64,000 bases of DNA from Aphidius gifuensis (lineage: Eukaryota; Arthropoda; Insecta; Hymenoptera; Braconidae): positions 11,353,446 through 11,417,445 of the forward strand of contig NC_057788.1 of NCBI RefSeq assembly GCF_014905175.1, given 5' to 3'. Every line of letters starts with the position of its first letter. Position 1 is the stretch's first letter. The position numbers were made by a program, and so were the translations under genes. Below the pieces are notes generated by a model. It was not told where the DNA came from. It searched no databases and saw only the letters and a list, made by a program, of their open reading frames with translations. This document shows, one piece after another, positions 1 to 12,500 of the stretch.

Positions 1-55
1 CATTATTTGATTGGAATAATATTGTAACTTATTATTGGTGTTTTTATTAACAAAC

Positions 56-289
56 CAGGCGTAAGTTGGCAACAGTATTGAAGTCCAGATGAGTTGTTAT
101 TTTTTCAAGCAGCTCAAGTGGTAAATCAAGAAGAGTGCATCGTTGAACTGGTATTGATTCCAATGATAATTGTGAAGTATTTCCATGATTAGTTTGATTT
201 TTTCGACTTAATCCAGTCTCAACAGATTCACCTGTTCTTCCCGAGCTGCTCCCACTGCCTATATTACTAGTTTGTCGAGTCGACACCAT
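56..289 (-). CDS. F-box protein, N-terminal coding exon (gene continues off the left edge)
   Basis: This exon encodes about 78 residues: a Ser/Thr/Gly/Asn-rich leader of about 50 residues, then an F-box start (CTLLDLPLELLEKITTHL, then LRLV), the Skp1-binding motif of SCF ubiquitin ligases. The ATG is at 289 and the coding frame runs to a donor at 55-54 (CTG|GTTTGT), so the rest of the protein lies left of the window. A clean acceptor precedes the ATG (AG at 321-320), so the gene has at least one 5'UTR exon upstream. The substrate-recognition domain is not visible. The LRLVC ending resembles FBXO28-type F-boxes, but that is only a guess. Confidence 0.75.
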
Positions 290-1590
290 TTTGTTTTTGT
301 AATTTTCTTTGTCTCAATCCTAAAAAAAATAACAAATAAGTCAATTAATTGACTGAATTTTATGAATACATAAAAAAATGTTTTTGTAATTATTTTTCTG
401 AGTAACTTAGGGAAGTACTAGGTTCAAATCCAACCTGTGACATATTTCTACAAGCTATATATGAAATGACAGATAGGCTGATAAATTGTTGTTGTCTTCA
501 GGTTGATTATAATTTTTTCAGACATGGATAATGTTCATTAACATTACTTGAACATCTTTTAAATATGTAAATAATTTTTTTTTAATTATATGACGTTTAA
601 CTAGTCAAGTCAATGAACTGCAGTGACACTTTGGTGAAAAACAAACTGTGTTTATACCACATACTGAGAAATGTAACAGAATTTACTGATCGTTTCTATT
701 TTTATCAAAAAGTTCTATCAAATAACAAGAAAATTATGCATTTATGGCAAAAATTTATTCATCAATATTATGAGTGATGTTGTTTAGCTGAACTTTCCAA
801 ATAGTTGTGATTGGCTGACACTGGTACCAGATGAAATTTTCGATTTAACAGATAGTACATATTTTCCAACTGAACAAAATAATTTACTTTTTTTTTTTTT
901 TATTGCTATGATCAAACTACTTTGAGGCATTACAATTCAAGAATACGTGACTTTTCAAATCACATATTTCAATGGTATCAAGGTCATAAAAAAATACTGA
1001 ATCCCTGATGTTCTTTTGTATCAACAATCATCAAGTGATACAACACAACTAGGTCTAATTTGCATTTACATAATTATTTTTTTCAGTTCAATTATAAAAA
1101 CTAGATAGAAAAAATATTGTAGCATTCAGCAATTAAATTTCTTTGACTATTTTTTAAATTTAACAAATACTTTTGTTAAATTAATTTTCACTCTGAGTAT
1201 TGATAACTTTGTTGACAATAATTAGCCTATTTTTAATTCCTCACTTTCAAAATATAAATTAATTTAAAATCTGGATTTATAGATTAAATTATTTGATGAT
1301 TTCGGTCTTTGTTAAATTTATTTTTTTTTTTAATAAATTAACCACTTATGTTTCTCAGTAGATATTAAATGTCAATAACATCTTGATAGCTGCATTTGAC
1401 ATGGACATGATTATTTATTTATCAAACAATGTGAGTAAAAAAAAAAGTTGGATTTCATTGTTATTATATTTTACTAAACAAGAGCAGAACAAAAGAAAAA
1501 ATATGCTTATGCGTAAATTTTTTCGGAGCATGTTAAAATGATTTTTAAAATAATATGAAAGTTATTTAATAATTAATTTAATTTTCTTAC

Positions 1591-1700
1591 CAGAAGGATT
1601 CAATGATAGCTCACTAAATGATGAGTACTTATCGAATTGTCTACAACAGTCTACAATGACGTATTGAAAGTTGAACTGGCACTGTAGTTTCTAGAAGTTC
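1591..1700 (-). other. Candidate 5'UTR exon of the F-box gene
   Basis: A strong donor on the minus strand (CTG|GTAAGAAAAT, GT at 1590-1589) sits upstream of the F-box exon acceptor at 321-320, which fits a 1.27-kb intron inside the 5'UTR. The 5' limit near 1700 is a guess. Nothing else recognisable was seen in the intron (322-1588): it is AT-rich with poly-T runs, apart from a possible B-box-like GGTTCAAATCC at 421-431. Confidence 0.45.
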
Positions 1701-2460
1701 GACATGGAAACTTTTGACATTTAATTTTTTTTTTATTAGAATTTATTATTGCTTGTTAAAAATATTCATGTATTTCTTTACTTTAATAAATAATTAATGA
1801 ATGTATATATATTTTTTTAAATTTTTTACAATATTATATTGTATTTTTTTTGTTTAATTGTAATTGCACACTTTATTGGCAGCCAGCCCAGTCACTACTA
1901 TGAACGTTAGTCAACACTTTTTTTATTTTTTTTTCTAGATATATTTTCTAGCACCGAAAATATATATAATAAATATAATGCCGGCTGCTACGTTGTCAGA
2001 ATGCAACTTCGAATGAAAGTATTAAACATAATTTCAATAACTGTATTAAAAAAACATCATCTACGGTACACAAAGTATCATGAAAGATGAAAATAACTGC
2101 AGGGTATATATGTAACAAAGTATATCTAAACTTTTATGTATTTACTTTACATATATACATATTATATATACATACTTTGTACATATGTAGTATATATATA
2201 TACATACTTCTCAAGTCGACTTTACACTGTTTTCATTGCTTTTTTACAAAGTCCCTAAATAAATCTAGAGACTTTAGATTTTATAAAAATGAGTAACTAT
2301 GAGAATAAGATGAAAGCGCCATCTCCTAAACAAAACTAAGATAAACAAATAGATTGAATAAACATAACCTAGTTTTTTAATTGTTATCATTACAATAAAT
2401 TGCAATAATAATACAAAAATATACAAAAATAAATATCAGCTTAAATAATAATATTTAACG
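1701..2460. other. Intergenic, shared upstream region of the F-box gene and FMC1
   Basis: The two genes diverge from here. The stretch is AT-rich with TA microsatellite-like tracts (2105-2205) and no convincing coding exon. It probably contains both promoters, but no defined core element could be placed. Confidence 0.4.
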
Positions 2461-2654
2461 GTACTTTCGATAGAGAAAAAGAAAAATTTGTGACACTAGT
2501 AACTGTACAGGTAACTGCTAATCTAATTGTTTATCTTTTTGCTTATAATTAGTCAATTTTTATTAAACATTTCATCTGTCAATGATAATGTAATAATTAC
2601 TGTAAAATACGAGGAATTGTTATATTAATATTTATAAACATTTTAGACGACAAA

Positions 2655-2963
2655 ATGAAAGCAGAGTTGAGATTAATTCGTTCATTAATGCATGGTATTC
2701 GTTCAACAACCAAAGAATCACATGCCAAAGACAATATTATGGTACGATATATTATGGAGCAGGCAAGAGCTCATAAAGAGACATCAGAAACTCTTTGCAA
2801 AGCTCGTGAAGAACTTACACATTTGGCAGATACATACAACTTTTATCTTGGTTCACAAAAACTTTATAATGACATTATTATAAATTATGGTGGAAAAGGA
2901 GAGCGAAGTGTACGTGAAACTGCTGATCTTGTTGGTTTTAAGCTTCCACATGATCCTCAATAA
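2655..2963 (+). CDS. FMC1: FMC1 homologue, ATP synthase (complex V) assembly factor
   Basis: A single coding exon of 102 codons. The C-terminal signature GKGERSVRETADLVGFKLPH matches animal FMC1 (C7orf55 family), and the central RAHKETSETLCKAREEL segment matches the RAH..TSEKLC part of the family. FMC1 is a small mitochondrial protein that assists assembly of the F1 part of ATP synthase, shown in yeast, where it works with Atp12. The length is typical. The ATG at 2655 follows an acceptor (AG at 2645-2646), and a donor at 2511 (ACAG|GTAACTG) suggests a 5'UTR intron. An AATAAA overlaps the stop codon (2959-2964), a compact arrangement. Confidence 0.9.
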   Translation: MKAELRLIRSLMHGIRSTTKESHAKDNIMVRYIMEQARAHKETSETLCKAREELTHLADTYNFYLGSQKLYNDIIINYGGKGERSVRETADLVGFKLPHDPQ

Positions 2964-4637
2964 AAATTATTTTTTTAATAATTATTATTATAGTAATAAC
3001 ATGTTAATATTAGGTAATTAAATATTCTTTAACTTGAAATTTTTCTACATATTTTTCTTTATTTAAAAGCAAAATCTATAACTTACCTTGAACAACTTGA
3101 ATTTAATGCATATTTCATTTTTTTTAACTAAAAATAACAGAGCAATGTAATTTTAAAAAAATAAAAAATTCGATTCTTATTTTTATTATTCAAGACATGG
3201 AGAATAGGGATCTATTTTATATTTCAATTAACGTGTAAATTAGTAGAGATAATAATGAACAAAGTAAAGACGTGCAGATTGCTTAGTTAAAATAAAAATA
3301 AAAAATTATTTTTTGTCTAAGAGAATATAGCAAATATTATTTCATGAATCAATTCAGCTATATAATTTCAAAGATACCAAATATAAATAATAATTGCTTT
3401 CGTCGAAATCACTTTGCCAGGACTCAATTAACTGTTTCAAAATTTATCTGGTAGAAAAATATTTTTGACACAGATTTCATGCTGGAAAAATTTCTCCGAT
3501 ACTGTTTGCATGCCGGAGAAATCACCGAGAATTATTTCCACCAGGGTTACACCGTAAATAATTATATATTTTTTCAATGAAATCTGCTAGAGTTTCTTGA
3601 GGAAACCATGATTATAAGTTCTTTTTGAGTTAGATGAAAGGAAATTTCGCATTTAATGAATCACCTCAACGAATTTTTTTAAGAGCTAATAATAAAGAAC
3701 CGTACTTTATACCTTCATGATCAAGTAAATATGATATTGATATATATTCACTTGGTTATAAATAAACATCGAAGAAAAATAGAAAAAATATCGGAGAAAA
3801 TCTGAGAAAAAATTTCCGTCAAAATTCTGCAGATCGTAGGTCCGAGGAGTGCTATACAAAAATTACGTGAATGCTCAATGCAGCGTTTTTTAAACCGCGA
3901 TCCCTTTAATCTTTACAAGGAACAACTAAATTTTCAAGTGATAAGTTGATATCTGAGAAAAATCGTGATTTTTTTCTGGTGAGAAACGGACTTTGGCAAA
4001 GAACTTTGATCGAAAAATTAGCTAGTGGAACTTTATAGAATAACAAATCCAATCTAATCTTAAAGTGTACAACAAAAAACACTATCGAAAACATATACTG
4101 ACATATATATTACATGTTTTCATCTGGCTTCTGTAGGAGAAACCCCATACATATAATTTGATGAAATATAATAGCACTCATATATCGCTTATAGAAATTT
4201 TCTTCTAACGAAAATTTATTTAATATATAATGCTTTTATAATTTTTACCAATTTTTTTTTATTATAATTCCTTGCATGTAATTATATTTTTGAATAGTTT
4301 AAAATTTTTTTTATCATAAAATAACAAATAGAAGAAATAAAATCATCCTTTGTATGTAAAAAAAAAAAGCCTTAAATACAATTTGCCATTTATGTTTTAT
4401 TATGGGTTCAAACGAAAAAAAATTACAACAAAAATATTAAAAAATCACTATATAATAATTTCCCAAAGATAATTAAATAATAAAACATTTTTAATATTTT
4501 TTTTTTTTGATAATTCACATACAGAAAAAATATGCAATTAGTTAAGAATATGAATATTAATTCGATACATAATTACAAGATTTAAAAAAACGTTATAAAT
4601 GCTTAAAATTACAAAAAAAATTTATATGAAAATAAAA
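2964..4637. other. Intergenic and 3'UTR sequence between FMC1 and the small membrane-protein gene
   Basis: The two genes converge here. The stretch is AT-rich. The only structured feature seen is a short MITE-like element at 3448-3544, described separately. Short open frames at 3906-4094 have no protein-like composition. Confidence 0.5.
3448..3544. mobile_element. Short MITE-like element related to the 1.4-kb foldback element
   Basis: About 97 bp, with imperfect inverted ends: CTGGTAGAAAAATATT on the left and the complement of CTGGTGGAAATAATTCT on the right. Internally it has the same TTTCTCCG and CATGCCGGAGAAAT vocabulary as the large inverted-repeat element at 29189-30598, so it is probably a deleted non-autonomous relative. 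No coding capacity. Confidence 0.55.
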
Positions 4638-5051
4638 TTATAATTCTGTATGTTGCGATGGAAATTTTTTTAAAACAGCATGATAAAGATTATAAAATGC
4701 CCAAGCACTTGCACTTATAACAACCACAAATACTCCACCAAAAATAAGAGACAAAAAATTTCCATCAATAACATCAGTTCTTATTTTTTCTTTTTTAGCT
4801 GAAATATCTCCAAGTGTATATCCACTTTGTTCTTTCATCATTCTTTTAACATTTGCTAGACGCTCTCTAAGATCATCCACAGACTCCGATATATCCTCAA
4901 TTGTTTCTTCAGAATCCAATTCTTCATTGAGAACTATTTCGAAAAAATAATAAAAAATTTAATTTATAATAAACACAATTTTACAATAAGATAAATTTAT
5001 TTTATATATACTTTTATGTTTTCTATAACAAACATGATCTGGTGACACCAT
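4638..5051 (-). CDS. Small single-pass membrane protein, not recognised
   Basis: Two coding exons (5051-5012 and 4933-4638) join in phase across a short intron (donor AAAA|GTATAT, acceptor AG at 4935-4934) to give 111 residues starting MVSPDHVCYRKHK. Residues about 22-50 are acidic and heptad-like (ESVDDLRERLANVKRMMKEQ). A hydrophobic stretch of about 22 residues follows (FLSLIFGGVFVVVISASAWAF), then a short basic tail (KKFPSQHTEL). The layout is that of a C-terminally anchored protein with a coiled-coil or amphipathic N-terminal part in the cytosol. No family was recognised. The well-formed splicing and clear topology make it likely real. Confidence 0.7.
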
Positions 5052-6500
5052 TCTGTATATCAATGTTTCTCAAATTAAACTGGACCAAATAACACAATGA
5101 ATTGCAGTCTCTCTTGAAATTGATATAGGTCCAAGTATTGATCATCAAAGTATCATGCGCAGTCTCAGTTTTAACCTTCATTTTTCCAACAGTAAAAATT
5201 TAATACTATAAAAAATTTAGCTACTAATATTTTATAATTAATATATATTTAATTAACAATTAATTTCATCAATCATATAATTAACAATATAAAATTAATT
5301 AATAATAAATACAAATAAATTAGTTTTTCAAGTTTAAGTATATATTTTCATGTAAATATCATTTGTATTTGATAAAATAAGCCTAAAATAAAAACAAATT
5401 TCATGATAAAATATTAAACGTAAAAATTGATAATGACATGATCATAAAGCTGATTAAAAATAAAAATAAACGTTTTAAATTTCCGCTGTAAACAGCATGT
5501 GTAAGATAAGTATCCTTTCGATTAAATTCGTGTATTTTCGTGACAACTCGGAAAGCAAGTTATAATCCTGACGTCACATTACAAAATGGCGTCGTTATTG
5601 GAACTGGAGACCTGGAGTATAGTACAGTAGCATACAGTAGAAAAACTGGGCAGTAGTAATAGTCGTAGGTGTGTCAGTTTGGTGTTTTTTTTTTCACTTA
5701 TTTAGAATTTTTTTAATATCGTGAAAATTAAAAATAATAATAAAAAAATATCATACTTAATACAAATTAAATTATTGGTTAATAATATATTAAAATAAAT
5801 ATTTATCTAATAAATTATAAAACAGAAAAAAAAAAAAAAAAATTTCTAAAACCATTACAACCATTTTTCATACAAATAAATTTTGTCCCTTAATCTCATA
5901 ATAAATATATTTTTCTATAAGTTCCATAATAGTGTAATATGTAACAATAACAAAAAAAACATTTTTTTTTTTTTTTTTTAATTGATAACACATCAACATT
6001 TGACGACTGAAGAAAATTTATTTTTCCAAAAAAAAAAGTTTGTTATTAATTGTTTTTTTTTTTTGTTTATGTAAGTTTATTATTATTATTTTGATAATTA
6101 ATTTATATTGCCTTAAGTGTGTCTATAGAATAAACATTATGGATGTTATGTTGTAATCATGGATGTTATGTGTGTTACAGTAAAATGATGATAACGTAGA
6201 TATCAATAGGAGCTGCACAAGTTTTTTCACCGGTATACTTATATATACACATATAAATTATCAATAATAAATAAATTTAAAAGCATCCATGGAACGAATA
6301 GCGATGAATATTTATCAAAATAACAACAATACAAAAAATATTTTGAATTTTTTTTCAAGTAAATGATTGATAAATAAAATAATAAATAAATAACCAAAAA
6401 AAAGAAAATGTCAATCAAAGTGTTTTAATAATTAAAAAAAAATATCAAGTAGTGAATGTGTGTGTTTATTGTGATTGAGTGATAAGTAAGTTATAATATC
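5052..6500. other. Upstream region and 5'UTR of liprin-alpha
   Basis: The liprin gene and the small membrane-protein gene diverge here. The region near 5560-5700 has the highest local complexity and contains a perfect cAMP-response-type palindrome, then AAAATGGCGTCG (about 5582). From about 5700 to 6500 the sequence is low-complexity A/T with several poly-A and poly-T runs, and probably contains the liprin 5'UTR, possibly spliced. Confidence 0.5.
5569..5576. promoter_or_regulatory. CRE-type palindrome TGACGTCA
   Basis: A perfect 8-bp CREB/ATF consensus about 930 bp upstream of the liprin ATG, close to an AAAATGGCGTC motif of the kind found in insect core promoters. The neuronal role of liprin-alpha makes a CREB site plausible. 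Function is inferred only from the motif. Confidence 0.4.
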
Positions 6501-9500
6501 ATGTGGAATATGATGTGTGATGTAATGCCAACAATTGCTGAAGACAGTATTAGCCAAAGAAGTTCACAATTTTCTGGTGAAGATGCAAATTTTGAGCAAC
6601 TCATGGTGTCAATGCTCGATGAGCGAGATAAGCTCATGGATTCATTGCGTGAAAGTCAAGAAAGACTTCAAGATGCTGAAGGAAGACTTCAAGATGTTGA
6701 AAAAGAACGTGATGCTCTTAATCGACAACTTAATGCTAATATTCCTCAGGTAATTTTATTTATTGTTATTTGCATAATAAACTTGGATATACAAATGTCA
6801 GAGGTAAACAAGTTTTTATGTTTATTATTGTTACATGTGTCAAGTGTTACTTTCATCATATATATTTTTGATTGTATTTTATTATTTTAATTGTTGTTTA
6901 AATGGCATGTATAAAAACAAAATTAATGTTCAGTATTCAGGGGGAAATGGTAATTTAAAATTACATTTTCCAAGTGTGTTAGACACTGTCTTTCATTAAC
7001 AATAAAAAAAAAACAAAAATGTCGCAACAAGCGCTAGCGTATGTGGTAAAAGCACTTACTATTGTTTAAAATCAAAGGTAATATGTACAAACATGATAGA
7101 TAACAAGAGAATTATTGGATAGTCAAAGTTTCTATGTGGGTGGTACCACATTGAATTAGCACATTGTTAAAATAACTGCATAATTTATTTATTCATTGAA
7201 TGAATATCTAGGCGTGTACCTAGTTTGTCATTTACAAAAATAATATGTATGTTTTATGTTTCCCAAAAAAAAAGATGTAATGTATATTTTACAAATTTGT
7301 TACAGGAATTTTCTTCACTCACGAAAGAATTATCTTCTGCTCGTGAAAGCATTCTTGAACGTGAAGAAGAAATCTCAGAATTAAAAGCAGAACGTAATAA
7401 TACTCGGGTATGTTTATTAACAAATTATTATTGAAAAAGACAAATTTTTCATTCAATTTATTTAATTTCGACAATGAAAATATATTGTCAGACTAAAAGT
7501 AAACATAATCTTGTGTTGAAGGTGAATAAATGTATCCAATTTATTTCATTTTTTCATGCTGTTGAATGTACAAACTAAAAAATGAGGTGAAAAGGGCGTG
7601 AGTACTTGTAGATAATGAGAAGACAGGCGTTTCTAAACTCATGATTTTTTACATTTAATCATTCTACAATAAAAAATAAAAAGATGCATAATTTTTTCCA
7701 AACAATTGCTTAATATTTATTTACTTTTGTTGAAGATAAAAAATAAATTTCTTCTTTACTTTTAGCCTGACAATAATGTAAATTTAAAAAATATTTACAT
7801 GAAATTATTTTCATCAGGATAAATATTATAATAAAATAATTCAATCTTTATTTATTCGTATTTTTAGTTATTACTTGAACATCTTGAATGTCTTGTTTCA
7901 CGTCACGAACGATCATTGAGAATGACAGTTGTCAAGAGACAAGCTGCTGCACAATCTGGAGTATCATCTGAAGTTGAAGTTCTCAAAGCTCTAAAGAGTC
8001 TTTTTGAGCATCATAAGGCACTGGATGAAAAAGTCTGATTTTAAATATTTTCAATAATTTAATGATAATTAAGAGAATATTTTGTTTTTAAAAAAAAATT
8101 ATTATTTTTATTATTTTCAAGGTGAGAGAGCGATTGAAAATGGCATTGGAACGTAACACTACCTTAGAGGAAGAGCTTTCACGTACCAAGGAAGAGGTTA
8201 AATTTTTTTTTAATATAAAATTTTCAATCATCAATGATGGTCAAGTTCAATAATTGATTATTAATTCATTTATTTTAGCTTCAACAATATAAAATAAGCG
8301 GGCATCCACCAAAGAATCTAGATGAAAGGCCAAAAGAAAATGGTCAATCTGATGATATTCACACGACTAAGGTAAAGCTCACAAATTTTGTTAAACATAT
8401 ATTTCTATAAATTTATCACACAATTAATTAAATAAAAAAAAATATAATTTTTTTAGAATTCTGAACTTACTGCATGGCAGCGGAGAGCCAGTGATCTTGG
8501 TGGACGAGTTTCTGAGCTGGAAGAAACACTTTCAAAGGCACAAAAAGAGCTTGTAAAAACCCAAGATACAAATGTTAAATTACAAAGAGATCTTCGTGAA
8601 AATGTTGCTCAAAAAGAAGATCAAGAAGAAAGAATAGCAACTTTGGAAAAAAGATATTTAAATGCTCAACGTGAATCAACAAGTTTACATGATTTAAATG
8701 AAAAATTAGAGCAAGAATTACAGCATAAAGAAGCTCAACTCAAAGTAAAAATTATTATTTATTTTTTCAAAACTAATTTGTACAAATATTAATTTTTTAA
8801 TTTTGTTGAAATATTTAAGCTCCAAGAAGAAAAAATATCAGCGATTCAAGAAAAATTGGAACTTGCCGAGCAGAAGTTGGCACAATTTTCAAAAATGCCC
8901 GAAATTGAAGAACAATTAAAAGCAAGAATGGAGACACTGACCCAGGTGAGGAGGCCCAATCAGGTACGCAGGGAATCACAAACAAAAACTGAACATGACA
9001 TTCAACCACAACATTACAGTTGCATTTTGCTATTAAATTTATCATCAATCTCTTTTTTCCAATATTTTGTTATAAAAACATTTTAATATTTCCAAATTTT
9101 TTACTCATTTATTTCTATTGGAATTTTTCTTTGATTTAAAGCTATTTTTTCTTTTTCCAGCTTAATGCCAATAGATTTGTTTTGTAAACTATTTTTTTAA
9201 ACAAGCAAACATAACAAATTTTTATTAAATGTTATTTCAATTCAAGTGCAAATTACTAAGTGTTACATTGATGTTTTTTTTTTACGCATGCACAAAAAAT
9301 ACGACATATTTTCTGTCATTTTCATGTGTAAATAACTAAAATTTAAAGCAAATTTTTCAATTTTAAATTATTGGTAAATTTAATTCAGACTTGGAATCAA
9401 TTTTCTTAACTGGTGGTTGTTGCAACTAGACCCTAACAGACGAAACACAAAAAAAAAAGACTTACTTTGACAAACTGTTGCCTTTTTATAAAAAAATTAA

Positions 9501-12500
9501 TTTTCGATTTCCCTGGTTTTTTTTTATGACTAGAAAAAAAAAATATACCATCGACTAAAAGATCAATAATAAAGATCTAAAAATTATCCAACAAAATAAA
9601 AGTTACAGACGGACGAAAAAGTGATCTTAATAGTGATTGACGTAACGCTAAAAGTTGACAGAATAAATTCGGCACACGTGCCATTTGGAAATAAATTTAA
9701 AAATTCCCGGATGACACGTATGATTATGAGAGTACATGTCTAACATTATAAGCAATATAATAAAATAAATTAGGGATTTGATAAATGTCAAATTGAAATG
9801 AACGTTGAATATTTTTTTTTTAAATATATGAATAAAAGTTAATTTTCAATAAGCAGGTACAAGAACGACATGGTAGTGCAGAAGACAGAATTCAAAGACT
9901 GGAAGGTCAACTTGAAGAAAAAAATGCTGAATTAATGCGTTTAAATCAACGTTTAAAAATGAATGAAGATCACAATACACGTTTAAGTTCAACAGTTGAC
10001 AAACTTCTTTCAGGTAAAATAAATAATTTTAAATAAAACAACATTAAATTATTGTAATTTTAAAAATATTTTTTAACTTTGCAGAATCAAATGAAAGACT
10101 ACAAGTACATTTGAAAGAAAGAATGCATGCATTAGAAGAAAAAAATGCATTAACACAAGAGCTAGATAAAACAAGAAAAATTGCTGAAGATTTACAAAAT
10201 GAAAAATCAGAAATATTAAAAGAATTAGGAAAAACACGTTTAGAAATTGACAATGTAAAACGTCAAATGTTACAACAAGAAATTGCATTTAATATACAAC
10301 AAACGGATGCATTAACAAGAAGTTTATCACCAAATGCAATTGATCCAACATCATCAAGAAGTGCTAGTCACAGTAGTTTTGATACACATTCATTACCAAG
10401 AAGATCAACAAAAAGATTAATTGATGATGATTCAGCAAAAGGTTATGTTGCAAGAACACTTGCTGAACAAGAATGGGAAAAACTTCAACAAGCTCATGTA
10501 TTAGCAAATGTACAACAAGCATTTGATGTATCAAGTGATGCTGAGGGTGATGGTGATAATGAAAGTATTTTCAGTTCAGCTGCTGATGTTATTAGTCCAT
10601 CTGGTCATACTGATGCACAAACACTTGCAATGATGCTACAAGAACAATTAGATGCAATTAATATAGAAATTAGATTGATACAAGAAGAAAAACAAAGCAC
10701 TGAAGCAAGAGCTGAAGAACTTGAATCAAGAGTTGGAAGTTTAGAACATATGAATTTATTAACAAGAGGTCGAAGTTTAGAACGTACTTCACCACCACTT
10801 AGTGGAAGATCTACACCAAAATCTCATCATAGTCCAAACAGAGATTATCTTCATAAATATCACACGGTAAGAAATTTATTTTTCAATAATCAAACATAAT
10901 TTAACATACCAAGAAACAATTTATAGACAAACTTACATACAAATTAATAATTCGGGCATGATCTTGAACGGTTTATTTATATATACGTGCTCATTTTATT
11001 TGCATAACGTTCATATATTTTTATGCTAAACTATTTTCGTTATTTCGATTTTCCAATAATTCTTTAAACATCTTGAATTATTTAATAATAACGCGAATAG
11101 AATGGAATGATTTAGTGAAACACTAACGCTTCAACATAAACACACAAACTTATTTCAAATAAAAAAACAAAAAGTGTATAGAAAATTGGAATATCAAATT
11201 CCGTTTTTTTAGGCACCGGCCTCAATGTCACCTGCTCATCTCCATCAGTATGCAGCGTCATTGGTTAGCCCAGGACAACTGTCTGAATCCTTACCTGCAA
11301 GCCAGGTTCGTTTGTTTAATTGTTTTTATTAATTTTTCTTTTTTTTCTTTACTCATTGACAAGTTCAATGAGTGAATTATTAAATGAATATTGTTGATAT
11401 TATTTCAATTTATCGGTTCATATTTCGGTTTAATCTCTTTGATAGTTGTCAGTTATTATTTCGTTATTTGTATTTATCGTTTTAAATCGATTCAAAGTCG
11501 TTTATTCCAACCCAAAGCATCAAGAAACACAAGATATATATATAAATATTTGAAATTCGTTTTACAAGTCATATCGAAGTGTTAAAACTCTGCATATTCA
11601 TTCAGGAACTACGTTACTAATATAAATCGTCGATCCAGAAATTTCTTAGAAATAATTATTTATTTTTTTTCTCAAGTTTTTTACTGAATTGATAGTTGAT
11701 AAATTATCGAATAATAAAAATGTTCTATTGATTAATAAGCATTGTTTACATATTATTATTATTTTTAACAAAATTTAACACGAGAAAGTTTAACTCGTTT
11801 TATTCTTTGCTACATAATATGTAAATAATTCTTAAATAAAAAATGACAAAAGTAAAAATTCTGCCTGTGGCAGTTGCAGTTGTCGGGTGAGGAATTACAT
11901 TCAGTTAGTGAAAGAGACAGTGGTGGCGGTGGAAGTGGAGGAAGTGAAGCAGTGTCACCATTAACAGCAAGATCATTGAGACTTGAACGTGTTGTTCAAG
12001 CCTTAGCACATAGTCAAGAAGAACTAAGAAGGTAAATTTTGTTCCTCAATTTTACACATTAAAATTTTTCTACTGCTCATTACTAAATTTGTTTTGTTTT
12101 TTGTTTCTTTTCATCTAAATCAAGGCGTACTGGTCAAAGTGGATTTCCAAGTGGTTTCTCAGCACACAGGTTAACTATCATTTATTAAATATATTTTTAA
12201 GCAACAATAACATTCTAAATTGCTAGTTGATATGTTGAAAGTATACCACACCATTAGTGATAAGACTAATTTAAACTCAAAAATTAACAAAAGGGTTTTC
12301 TTGTTGATGAGTATGGTTCCTGGAGTTTGTCAATATATGTTGAATAATCATGGTCATTATAATTTATTATATCAAGTGTCACAATCACAGGATGTCGTTT
12401 TTTGTAACGAAATAAATCAATCACAGCATATTTTGACACCCTCCAGCCAAAAATCTTGTCTCTCTCTTTCTCTATTGTTAGATTTAAACCAGTCACATTG

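Noticed and set aside
421..431. GGTTCAAATCC as a tRNA or SINE B-box
   Set aside because: No convincing A-box or tRNA fold precedes it, so an isolated 11-base match is not enough.
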